This document shows positions 49,998 to 58,675 of a stretch of 64,000 nt of DNA, in pieces; within the stretch, counting starts at the first letter, position 1; every line of letters starts with the position of its first letter. The DNA lies in the NCBI GenBank assembly GCA_945948535.1, contig CAMFBN010000006.1, forward strand, positions 1 through 64,000, written 5' to 3'. Origin of the DNA: an uncultured Clostridia bacterium (GTDB taxonomy: Bacteria; Bacillota; Clostridia; Oscillospirales; Oscillospiraceae). The notes below the pieces were generated by a model. That model had not been told where the DNA came from and searched no databases. It saw nothing but the letters and a program-made list of their open reading frames with translations. Position numbers and translations under genes: made by a program.

Positions 49998-51194
49998 CTA
50001 TTGTTTTGAAAGCGCGATTGCTTTGTCCAGAATGGTATTTGATACTTCCTCCTTGGAAAGCAGTGGCAGTTCCGTGGTATCAGCCTGCGTGATGATCGTA
50101 ATCACATTGGTATCCACCCCAAAGCCGGCGCCGGGAACCTTCAGATTATTGGCACAGATCATGTCCACGTGCTTCTTCTCCAGCTTTGCCCGGCTGTTTT
50201 CCAGCATATCCCTGGTTTCCATGGAGAATCCGCAGATAATCTGGTCATCTGTGCGGTGCTCCCCCAGATATCCCAGAATATCCTGTGTCCGTTTCAGGGA
50301 AATCTGCATATTTCCATCCTGCTTTTTAATTTTGTCGTCTGAATACTGCACCGGAGTATAATCGGCCACGGCAGCTGCCATGAAAATATAGTCAGACTGG
50401 GGCGCGCGGGACGTAATTTCTGCATACATATCCTGCGCGGAAATCACCGGAACAACCCGAACAAAGGGAGGCGGCGTAATAGAAACAGGACCGGATACCA
50501 AGGTTACAGCCGCGCCTCTCAGCATTGCCATGCGGGCAAGGGCATATCCCATCTTTCCCGTGGAATGGTTGGTCAGATACCGAACAGGGTCCAGAGACTC
50601 CTGAGTTGGCCCGGCGCTGACGAGAACCCGCTTTCCTTCCAAATCCTGCGCCAGCGCCAGACGCCGCAGAACATATTGCAGCAGTTCCTCCGGCTCCGGA
50701 AGCTTGCCCAGGCCGACCGCACCGCAGGCAAGCCGGCCGCTGGCAGGGGAGATCACCTCCCAGTCATACCGGCGCAGGATGTCCAGATTGTCCTGCGTTA
50801 CCGGATTCTCGTACATATTGGTGTTCATGGCTGGGGCAATTAGCTTGGGGCAGCGGCAGGCGAGTACGGTGGTCGTCAGCATATCGTCAGCCAGTCCGTG
50901 TGCCAGCTTTGCGCAGACATTGGCGGTGGCGGGCGCAATGATAACCAGATCCGTGCGCTGGGCAAGAGAAATGTGCTCCACTTGATGCACAAAATTACGG
51001 TCAAAGGTATCGACCATAACCTTGCGCCCGGTGAGCTGCTCAAAGGTCAGCGGCGTAATAAATTCCGTGGCATTTTTTGTCATAACCACCTCAACGGCAG
51101 CATGCTGCTTGACCAGTGCGGATGCCAGTGCTGCTGCTTTATAGGCGGCAATACCGCCGGTAACACCCAGCAAAACGGTTTTTCCCTTCAGCAT
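49998..51194 (-). CDS. coaBC: Bifunctional phosphopantothenoylcysteine decarboxylase/synthase
   Basis: MLKGKTVLLGVTGGIAAYKAAALAS...PAMNTNMYENP...VSAGPTQESLDPVRYLTNHSTGKMG. Confidence 0.95.
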   Translation of the reverse strand: MLKGKTVLLGVTGGIAAYKAAALASALVKQHAAVEVVMTKNATEFITPLTFEQLTGRKVMVDTFDRNFVHQVEHISLAQRTDLVIIAPATANVCAKLAHGLADDMLTTTVLACRCPKLIAPAMNTNMYENPVTQDNLDILRRYDWEVISPASGRLACGAVGLGKLPEPEELLQYVLRRLALAQDLEGKRVLVSAGPTQESLDPVRYLTNHSTGKMGYALARMAMLRGAAVTLVSGPVSITPPPFVRVVPVISAQDMYAEITSRAPQSDYIFMAAAVADYTPVQYSDDKIKKQDGNMQISLKRTQDILGYLGEHRTDDQIICGFSMETRDMLENSRAKLEKKHVDMICANNLKVPGAGFGVDTNVITIITQADTTELPLLSKEEVSNTILDKAIALSKQ

Positions 51195-51352
51195 ATCGTG
51201 TCCTCCAGAATGGTTTCTGTATATTATAGCCGGAATATCGAGTGCTGTAAAGCCCGAAAAAGAAAAGATAAGCCGATAGGGAATTTTCTGGTTGACAAAT
51301 TTAAAAACCTGTGTTAACATAGTCCAGTCGTTGAGAGATGACGGCAGAATAT

Positions 51353-51440
51353 GGGCGAGTGGTGGAATTGGTAGACTCGCTAGATTCAGGTTCTAGTGTT
51401 CACTGCGGACGTGCGGGTTCAAGTCCCGCCTCGCCCACCA
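51353..51440 (+). tRNA. tRNA-Leu(CAG)
   Basis: GGGCGAG...CTCGCCC, anticodon arm CTAGA-ttCAGgt-TCTAG, long variable arm, T-loop GTTCAAGTC, encoded CCA. Confidence 0.93.
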
Positions 51441-51448
51441 TGGAAAAC

Positions 51449-51482
51449 AGGAAGGTACGTGTTTGCGTATCTTCCTGTTTTT
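51449..51482 (+). terminator. Terminator after tRNA-Leu
   Basis: aggaaggtacgtgtttgcgtatcttcctgttttt. Confidence 0.7.
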
Positions 51483-51512
51483 GCTGTACGCTGAAAGGGG
51501 AGAGGGGAGACG

Positions 51513-51902
51513 CTAAAAGAGAACTGCTCCAAGTAAGAAGCCTATAATCAAAGAACCAATTCCAACAAGCGCGTATTCTACAGGATTTCTACGATATTTG
51601 ATTCGTACCACCTTACGAATCACAGGCTTTTCAACAACTTTTTCAACCACCTTATCGACCTTTTTGACCATATTCAGAACAATTGGAGGGTCCTCATAAA
51701 CAGGCTTTCGTCCTGTTGCCAAATACTCAACTTCTGTATCCAGAATATCCGAAAGCTTTATCAGATGAATCGTGTCCGGACTGCTTTGATCGTTTTCCCA
51801 TTTGCTGATTGCTTGTCGGGAAACGCCAAGCGACTGGGCCAGCTGCCCCTGCGACATATTCTTTTGACTGCGAAGCTGTACTATTCTTTCACCGATTGAC
51901 AT
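51513..51902 (-). CDS. XRE-family HTH protein with C-terminal TM segment
   Basis: RIVQLRSQKNMSQGQLAQSLGVSRQAISKWENDQSSPD; C-terminal hydrophobic stretch. Confidence 0.9.
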   Translation of the reverse strand: MSIGERIVQLRSQKNMSQGQLAQSLGVSRQAISKWENDQSSPDTIHLIKLSDILDTEVEYLATGRKPVYEDPPIVLNMVKKVDKVVEKVVEKPVIRKVVRIKYRRNPVEYALVGIGSLIIGFLLGAVLF

Positions 51903-51950
51903 ATAAATTACCTTTAAAATGTGTCAACTATTTGTTGCAATTACAGATTT

Positions 51951-52955
51951 TTATGAACTTTTATCAAAATCCAGCTTGGACAGTGGATTCGCCTCAGCGG
52001 CTATTTTGAGTTCCGTACTTTCTATGTGTGTGTAGATTTGCGTGGTGTTCAGGTTCTCGTGCCCAAGCACTTCCTGCACAGTCTTAACATCAACGCCGCC
52101 TGAAAGCATCATGGTTGCGGCCGTATGGCGCAGCTTATGTGCGGAAAACTGCGTGGAATCCAGCCCCGCCTTCATTAGTGCCTTTTTCACCAGCCTGTGA
52201 ACCGCTGTGACGCTGATTCTGTTATTATCCCTCGACCCAAAGAGCGCGCGGTTGTCCGAGAGTTCTTTCATATTTCGCTCCACCAGATAAGCATCAATTG
52301 CCTTTCGACACGCTTTTCCAAAATAAACAAATCGCTCCTTGTTACCCTTGCCAACTACTCGAATTCGATCCTCATAGACATCCGAGATATTCAGCCCTAC
52401 CAATTCGCTTCGGCGAATTCCGCAATTCAAAAAGAGCATCAAAATCGCATAATCTCTCTTTTCATTTTGCCCGGAAACAGCCTGAAGCAGAGCCGCTGAC
52501 TGCTCCATGGTAAGATACTTTGGCAAACTTTTGCGCAATTTAGGATATTCGAGATCTGCAACCGGATTGTCCTGCAATTGTTTCGTCCTTACTGTAAGGT
52601 ATTTGAAAAAGGATTTAATTGAGGACAATTTTCTGGCACGTGCGGCTGCAGAGATTCCGTAGTCCGGGGAAGCAGTACCCGGATTTATGGCGCGGTCATT
52701 GGCCAAATAGGACAGGAAATCAAAAACATCCGAGGTATCAATATCCTGAATGAATTCGATATCCACATCTCGGATATCAATGTCATCCAAAACCGTCGAA
52801 ATTGGCATTTCATTTCGCATCAGCTTTATAAATCTTAAAAACATTCTTAAATCCAAATAATACTCGGATATTGTTAGCGGTGATTGTCCCATGATATTTT
52901 CATGGTAGATCAGGAATTCCCGCAGAACCTGCGGGCAGTCCGAATAACGTTTCAT
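51951..52955 (-). CDS. Tyrosine recombinase (XerC/XerD-like)
   Basis: LFLNCGIRRSELVGLNISDV...HKLRHTAATMML...LGHENLNTTQIYTHI. Confidence 0.93.
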   Translation of the reverse strand: MKRYSDCPQVLREFLIYHENIMGQSPLTISEYYLDLRMFLRFIKLMRNEMPISTVLDDIDIRDVDIEFIQDIDTSDVFDFLSYLANDRAINPGTASPDYGISAAARARKLSSIKSFFKYLTVRTKQLQDNPVADLEYPKLRKSLPKYLTMEQSAALLQAVSGQNEKRDYAILMLFLNCGIRRSELVGLNISDVYEDRIRVVGKGNKERFVYFGKACRKAIDAYLVERNMKELSDNRALFGSRDNNRISVTAVHRLVKKALMKAGLDSTQFSAHKLRHTAATMMLSGGVDVKTVQEVLGHENLNTTQIYTHIESTELKIAAEANPLSKLDFDKSS

Positions 52956-53009
52956 GATTTCCTCCTGGTAATTGGATTGGTTTGCTGCTATTATAACAGA
53001 TTCTCATCG

Positions 53010-53112
53010 CGAACGCAACAAAATTTTTATTTTGTTGCGTTCGTCAGGGCTTTTTAATAAACAGGGCTAGTTGCCCTGCCCAACGCAACAAAATCAGGCT
53101 TGTTGTTGCGTT
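53010..53112. repeat. Tandem palindromes with four alternating AACGCAACAA copies
   Basis: CGAACGCAACAAAAT-tttt-ATTTTGTTGCGTTCG (53010-53043) and AACGCAACAA...TTGTTGCGTT (53082-53112). Confidence 0.9.
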
Positions 53113-53181
53113 CGCCTATCAGACCCTGACTTCCTCCTTTCAGTAGTGCTATTCGTAGGATATCACAGCCGCCCTCACTTG

Positions 53182-53598
53182 TCAACTCGCTTTTCGCCCG
53201 GATGAAGCCCGCCGCCGTCTATACTTGGCCTGCAACTGCAAATCCGCCAGCGCGTAAATCATGGTCACTGACTCCGAGTTGTGATTCAGTGCCCGCCGCA
53301 CTTTCTCGATATCCCCGTACTTTTTCATCAATTCCACCGCATAAACCTTACGAAAGCTGTGCGGGGCCACGTTCTGCGGCAGTCTGAACGCCTGCGCGGC
53401 CCGCTTTACATCCTTCCAGGCCGCCTGTCTGGTATGGTGTTTCCGGGGATTCCTGCCGGGAAAGACCCAGTATTCCCCGGCATGGTTCCGGAGGTCAGAC
53501 AGCAGGGGCTCAGGTAAACCCACTTGCCGCCGCTTCCCTGTCTTGTCCTCAGTAACCCAGAAATGGGGCCGCAACTGCCACGGCTGAAGCTGTAGCAT
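53182..53598 (-). pseudogene. C-terminal fragment of a tyrosine integrase
   Basis: APHSFRKVYAVELMKKYGDIEKVRRALNHNSESVTMIYALAD (HxxR...H...Y), but no N-terminal/SAM-like domain. Confidence 0.75.
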
Positions 53599-53741
53599 GC
53601 CCCCGCCTTTGGTACAACCAATACAAGTACGGTTTGGATTATGAAAAACAGTCGGGCGAAAGTCGAATTACTTCTTTACATTTTGACGTTTTCCGGCTAC
53701 AATATACTTGAATCAAACCTGAAAGAACGGAGGAACCCTAA

Positions 53742-54713
53742 ATGAGCGTAAAAAGAATTGGTGTACTTACCAGCGGTGGCGACGCCCCCGGCATGAACCC
53801 CTGCGTGCGTGCAGTCGTGCGCACTGCTCTGTATCATGGCCTGGAGTGTTACGGCATTCGGCGTGGATGGAACGGCTTAATCACTGGCGATGTTGTCAAG
53901 CTGGATGAAAAAAGCGTATCCCATACAATCAACAGGGGCGGTACAATCCTGTATACTGCGCGAAGCAAGGAGTTTATGACTGAAGAGGGTCAGAGAAAAG
54001 CTGTTTCTACCTGTAAATTCCTTGGTTTGGACAGCATTATTGCCATTGGCGGTGATGGCACATTCCGTGGCGCTCGTGCTCTGAGCAAGTATGGCATTAA
54101 CGTAATCGGAATTCCCGGTACAATTGATAATGATATCAGCTGCACGCATTACTGCATTGGCTTTGACACTGCCGCAAATACCGCGATCGAGTGTATCGAT
54201 AAGCTGCGCGATACCATGCAGTCTCATGAGCGCTGCTCCGTGGTTGAGGTAATGGGTAGAAACGCCGGATATCTTGCGATGTACGTTGGCCTGGCTGTCG
54301 GTGCCACCGCCGTTCTGGTGCCCGAGGAGGAAATTGACTTTGAGCGGGATGTCGTTGAAAAGATCCGCAAAGCACGGCTGAACGGTTTTACGCACTATAT
54401 GATCGTAGTTGCAGAGGGCGCTGGTTCGGCTTCTGACATCGCAGCGAAAATCAAGGAAGCAACTGACTTGGATCCCCGTGTGACTGTATTGGGGCATATC
54501 CAAAGAGGCGGCTCCCCCACTGGGCGTGATCGTGTCAATGCCACAAAGATGGGATACCTGGCTGTGGAGCTTCTGCTGCAGGGTAAGACAAACCGGATCG
54601 TCTGTACGCATGATGGCGGGTTTACAGACGTCGATATTGACGAAGGACTATCCATGCAAAAGGGCATCCAGAAAATGGAAGTGGATGTGCTTGCGGCAAT
54701 GACAGGAATTTAA
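53742..54713 (+). CDS. pfkA: 6-phosphofructokinase
   Basis: KRIGVLTSGGDAPGMNPCVRAVVRTAL...GGDGTFRGA...GIPGTIDNDI. Confidence 0.95.
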   Translation: MSVKRIGVLTSGGDAPGMNPCVRAVVRTALYHGLECYGIRRGWNGLITGDVVKLDEKSVSHTINRGGTILYTARSKEFMTEEGQRKAVSTCKFLGLDSIIAIGGDGTFRGARALSKYGINVIGIPGTIDNDISCTHYCIGFDTAANTAIECIDKLRDTMQSHERCSVVEVMGRNAGYLAMYVGLAVGATAVLVPEEEIDFERDVVEKIRKARLNGFTHYMIVVAEGAGSASDIAAKIKEATDLDPRVTVLGHIQRGGSPTGRDRVNATKMGYLAVELLLQGKTNRIVCTHDGGFTDVDIDEGLSMQKGIQKMEVDVLAAMTGI

Positions 54714-54755
54714 GGTACTTCTTCTCTGCTGTACGTAATTGAACATATAATTTAA

Positions 54756-54788
54756 AAAGTCTGCCGTTTCAGGACGGCAGACTTTTTA
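54756..54788. terminator. Bidirectional terminator
   Basis: aaaaagtctgccgtttcaggacggcagacttttt. Confidence 0.8.
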
Positions 54789-55673
54789 TGCTTTCGGATG
54801 GCATTTATCATAAACAGATTTCACTTTTGCGTTAACCAGTGAAGCGTACATTTGTGTAGAAGAAATATCGCTGTGTCCCATCAATTCCTGGAGCGCACTG
54901 AGATCTGCCCCATTTTCCAAAAGATGAACAGCAAAGCTATGACGAAGAGTGTGCGGTGTTATGTCTTTCTCAATCCCAGCCTTAGACTGATAATACTTCA
55001 ATATCTTCCAGAACCCCTGCCGGCTCATGCGTACGCCGCTCACATTGACAAACAGCGCATCTTCAGAAGCGCTTACTGCCATCAGAGGCCGTGCATCATT
55101 TAAATAACTCGCAAGTGCTTTCAAAGCGGCAGGATACAAGGGAATCACACGGGACTTCTTGGCGCCATTGCAGCGAACAAAGCCCATTCCCAAGTTTACG
55201 TCCTCGACATTTAGTTCGATCAATTCCGTAACACGAATCCCGGTCGCGTACATAACCTCAAGCATCGCTTTGTCACGAAGCCCTTTAGAATCTGTCGTAA
55301 CTGGCTGCGAAAGAAGAAGCTCCACTTCCCTGCCTGTCAAAATCTGAGGAGGCTTACGCTCGCCGCGATCCACATGGATCTGATCGGTAATCGGAGATGC
55401 TTCCAGGAATCCGGAAGACACGGCGTATACGTAGAAATTTTTAAGGCTGGCAAGCGTACGTGACACCGTTGCACCAGACTTCCCCTGATCCTGCAGATGG
55501 GTAAGATACACGCTGATATTCTGTTGTACAGCATTCAGCAGCTCGGTTCCCTCGGTACGCTCCAGCCAATCAGAGAACTGGCGGATATCGCGCATATAGG
55601 AGGAAACCGTATTACCGGACGCCTTTTTTACCTTACTCAGGTAATTTTCATAAGTGCTTATTATGTCCAGCAT
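54786..55673 (-). CDS. xerD: Tyrosine recombinase XerD-like
   Basis: YATGIRVTELIELNVEDVNL...HTLRHSFAVHLLENGADLSALQELMGHSDISSTQMY. Confidence 0.9.
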   Translation of the reverse strand: MLDIISTYENYLSKVKKASGNTVSSYMRDIRQFSDWLERTEGTELLNAVQQNISVYLTHLQDQGKSGATVSRTLASLKNFYVYAVSSGFLEASPITDQIHVDRGERKPPQILTGREVELLLSQPVTTDSKGLRDKAMLEVMYATGIRVTELIELNVEDVNLGMGFVRCNGAKKSRVIPLYPAALKALASYLNDARPLMAVSASEDALFVNVSGVRMSRQGFWKILKYYQSKAGIEKDITPHTLRHSFAVHLLENGADLSALQELMGHSDISSTQMYASLVNAKVKSVYDKCHPKA

Positions 55674-55689
55674 GAAACAGCCTACCAAT

Positions 55690-56220
55690 TTACCCTTTCG
55701 TAGAATCTATCAAGCACACAAATGGTGCAATAATGCGGTAATCCAATATAGTGGTAAACACGATCGCAGCAAACACGGTACAGGTAACAATAAGCCAGTG
55801 CAGCCTATCCGGCATGGAAACTGAGCAGAGCCAGTACCAATACAGTAACGGGAGTGTTGTACAGCCACTAAATAGAAGGAAGTATCGAAGAAGCCATCCG
55901 CCAGAGCCAAAGCTCACAAGGATTCGCAATGAAACAAAAGAAAACAGGAACGCCTTCACATAGCATACGCCTGCGATTGCCCAGGGCATTGAGAAGACAC
56001 CAAAAAAAGCGGACAGCAGAAAAGGTAACAGAGCTGCGTTCAGCAGGCCAACGATCGACGCAGAACAAGAAACGATTCTGTGCATCAAAGAAAATGTCTC
56101 TGGTGAAAAAAAGAAATACGGAAAAGCACCGAATAACAGGCCGCCGATCCAACACATTGCAAGAACGAACGGCATTCCCTTGCGAGCATTCAGACGTGCA
56201 GAAAACCAATTTTTGTGCAT
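55690..56220 (-). CDS. Hypothetical multi-TM membrane protein
   Basis: Hydrophobic 176-aa ORF upstream of xerD; family not recognised. Confidence 0.6.
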   Translation of the reverse strand: MHKNWFSARLNARKGMPFVLAMCWIGGLLFGAFPYFFFSPETFSLMHRIVSCSASIVGLLNAALLPFLLSAFFGVFSMPWAIAGVCYVKAFLFSFVSLRILVSFGSGGWLLRYFLLFSGCTTLPLLYWYWLCSVSMPDRLHWLIVTCTVFAAIVFTTILDYRIIAPFVCLIDSTKG

Positions 56221-56504
56221 GCCAAAGCCACCTCCGAACACAAACAGGATACCAAAAACCTGCTTACGAAAAAAGGGAGCTGGTATGTCACAAGGGATAG
56301 AATATCTCGTAAAACCTTTACGCACATACTATACTCCATTTCTTACAAAAATTCAAGCTTTTTTAGCCAAAATTGCTTTTTTTGTAAATTATGACGGATA
56401 ATTATGTAAACAAAATTATGTGAACGAAAGTAGGGCTTGTTGCAGATTCTTTACCATTTTAAATTATCGTCCCTATATGTTGCGATTGAGCGAGTCGCGC
56501 GCTA

Positions 56505-56548
56505 CTAAATATTGGATTTGCAAGGCTTCTTGCAAATCCAATATTTAG
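56505..56548. repeat. 20-bp perfect inverted repeat with 4-nt loop
   Basis: CTAAATATTGGATTTGCAAG-gctt-CTTGCAAATCCAATATTTAG. Confidence 0.92.
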
Positions 56549-56560
56549 AGTAATATTTAT

Positions 56561-57037
56561 TTACCTCCTTGGCCTATTGACGCTTGGTATTCGCCGGGAA
56601 CCCGCTTTTCTTCCCCTCTCCCCTTTCATTTCAAGCATACAAATGACTGTACTTCCACAAAGAATAAGGATCCCAGTGGTTCCAATGCCGTTGAATTGAC
56701 CTCCAAAGAATAGGGCGCTGATTATTAACAATGTCACCCAATACAAAATACCCGCAATTGCGCATGTCAATAGTTTTCTTCTCTTGATAATGCGGCAGGC
56801 TGTTTTTGTCCCAATCATCGACGTGACCAGTAACATAATGGCAATCCCATAACCAATTTTCTCCCATTCCAACTTTTCCAAACTGATCAATTTTGCCAGG
56901 AATGCGGACAGAATCAACATGATACCCAGGCTGATACTGGTAGCGATTGCGAATCCGGCAGGCATGGAAACAGCTCTGCCTGTCACCATATGGTTACGCA
57001 TCATTCTCACGTCCCCCTTTCTCTTCATTCTATTCAC
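56561..57037 (-). CDS. Small membrane protein (TIGR04086-like, tentative)
   Basis: Four predicted TM segments in about 120 aa. Confidence 0.5.
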   Translation of the reverse strand: MNRMKRKGDVRMMRNHMVTGRAVSMPAGFAIATSISLGIMLILSAFLAKLISLEKLEWEKIGYGIAIMLLVTSMIGTKTACRIIKRRKLLTCAIAGILYWVTLLIISALFFGGQFNGIGTTGILILCGSTVICMLEMKGERGRKAGSRRIPSVNRPRR

Positions 57038-57096
57038 TCACGATATAAAAATACCGGGACAGGCATACGCCCATCCCGGATATGTTTATATTCATT

Positions 57097-57600
57097 TTAC
57101 ACATCGATGTCCACATTCATCGTTTTTCGCTGTTCCTGTGCTTCAGTTACCGCGCGGAACTTCATCCTCGTATCCCTTACCTCATTCAGAGCCTTGGAAA
57201 CAACTTCCTCTGTCTGCCGCAGGGACTCGTCCATATACTCATTCGCAGCCTTCCGCAGTTGGTTGATTCGGCTCTGCGTTTGAGCGACCAACTCCTCACT
57301 GCGTTTTTTCGCTTCCATGTAGACCGATTCCTTGGTGACCATCTGCTTGGCTTTTTCCTGCGCTTCCCTGACGATATTTTCCGCTTCCCGCCGGGCCTGG
57401 CCAACAATTTCTGTACGGGATTCTACTATGGCGCGAGACTGCTTGATTTCGCCAGGCAACTGAGCCAGAATTTCATCCAGCATATCCAAAACACGATCCC
57501 GCTCCAGAATACACTTATCCGCAGCAAGCGGCATGGAGCGAGCATCCTGCACCATGTCATACAGCGCGCCAATGATATCTTCCGTGTTGCGTTCCGCCAT
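57097..57600 (-). CDS. Coiled-coil protein, ATP synthase B/DivIVA-like
   Basis: RREAENIVREAQEKAKQMVTKESVYMEAKKRSEELVAQTQ; adjacent to coaD. Confidence 0.65.
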   Translation of the reverse strand: MAERNTEDIIGALYDMVQDARSMPLAADKCILERDRVLDMLDEILAQLPGEIKQSRAIVESRTEIVGQARREAENIVREAQEKAKQMVTKESVYMEAKKRSEELVAQTQSRINQLRKAANEYMDESLRQTEEVVSKALNEVRDTRMKFRAVTEAQEQRKTMNVDIDV

Positions 57601-57612
57601 AATGATTTCCTC

Positions 57613-58107
57613 CTAAAATTGTTTTTTCCTGCTCTCTATTCTTTCCTGAAAGTCCGGAATAATTTCACTGGGCAGAAAATCCGATAAGTCCACGCCGTAA
57701 GCTCCCAATTCCTTGACCATGCTGGAACTCAGGTACATATACTGACTGTCAGCAGTCAGGAACATAGTATCCAGATCGGGGTTAATTTTGTGGTTAACCA
57801 GCGCCATCTGAAACTCTGTTTCAAAGTCCGAGACAGCCCGCAGCCCCTTTACAACCACACAGCTCCCCCTTCGCCTGGCGTATTCCGCCAGCAGCTCATT
57901 GGAACTGTCGACCTCAACGTTTGGCAAATCCCCGGTAACACGGCGTATAAGTTCCACCCGTTCTTTCTGCGTAAACATCGGATTCTTGCCGGCATTGACC
58001 ATAACGCAGACAATCAGCTTGTCAAAAATACTGGAAGCTCTGCGTATAATATTCAAATGGCCGCTGGTAATCGGATCAAAACTGCCCGGATAGATTGCTG
58101 TTTTCAT
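57613..58107 (-). CDS. coaD: Pantetheine-phosphate adenylyltransferase
   Basis: MKTAIYPGSFDPITSGHLNIIRRAS. Confidence 0.95.
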   Translation of the reverse strand: MKTAIYPGSFDPITSGHLNIIRRASSIFDKLIVCVMVNAGKNPMFTQKERVELIRRVTGDLPNVEVDSSNELLAEYARRRGSCVVVKGLRAVSDFETEFQMALVNHKINPDLDTMFLTADSQYMYLSSSMVKELGAYGVDLSDFLPSEIIPDFQERIESRKKQF

Positions 58108-58124
58108 ATATAACCTGACACTAC

Positions 58125-58667
58125 TCACAACCTGCGATAAATCGTGAGCAATGTCTTCCCATATTTATAGTCTTTAGAGCGTTGGTAACCGTCGAATTCA
58201 CAGGGTAACTCTTTCCCAACCGGCCTCTCTGTGACTATTATACCATCTGTTTGCAAAATGTCAATTTCTGTGATTCGTTTTAGTGCATTTTCAAGATACG
58301 TTTCGGCGTAGGGTGGGTCAAGAAAGATGATGGAGAAGGTTTCCCGGCATCTGTTCACATAATCCATGTAGTCGCTGCGGATTACTGTTCCATCCTGCGC
58401 AAGCTTCGTGCGTCTCAAATTTTCCCGAATCAATTGGCACGCTTCTTCTCGGGCGTCTACAAACACACTTCGTTTTGCGCCCCTGCTTAGCGCTTCAATT
58501 CCCAACTGCCCAGTGCCGCCAAACAGATCCAAAACATTGGCTCCTGGAATATCAAAGTTGATAATGCTGAAAAGTGCTTCCTTGACTCGGTCCGCCGTTG
58601 GCCGTGTCAGCATCCCCTCCGGGGTTTTCAACTGAACACCTCTGGCTTTTCCAGTGATAACACGCAT
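58125..58667 (-). CDS. rsmD: 16S rRNA (guanine(966)-N(2))-methyltransferase RsmD
   Basis: MRVITGKARGVQLKTPEG...VLDLFGGTGQLGIEALSRGA...IIFLDPPYA. Confidence 0.95.
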   Translation of the reverse strand: MRVITGKARGVQLKTPEGMLTRPTADRVKEALFSIINFDIPGANVLDLFGGTGQLGIEALSRGAKRSVFVDAREEACQLIRENLRRTKLAQDGTVIRSDYMDYVNRCRETFSIIFLDPPYAETYLENALKRITEIDILQTDGIIVTERPVGKELPCEFDGYQRSKDYKYGKTLLTIYRRL

Positions 58668-58675
58668 ATTTTCAC

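Noticed and set aside
51353-53740. tRNA-Leu as attachment site with 3'-end duplication
   Set aside because: I looked for a second copy of the tRNA-Leu 3' end through the pfkA upstream region and found none.
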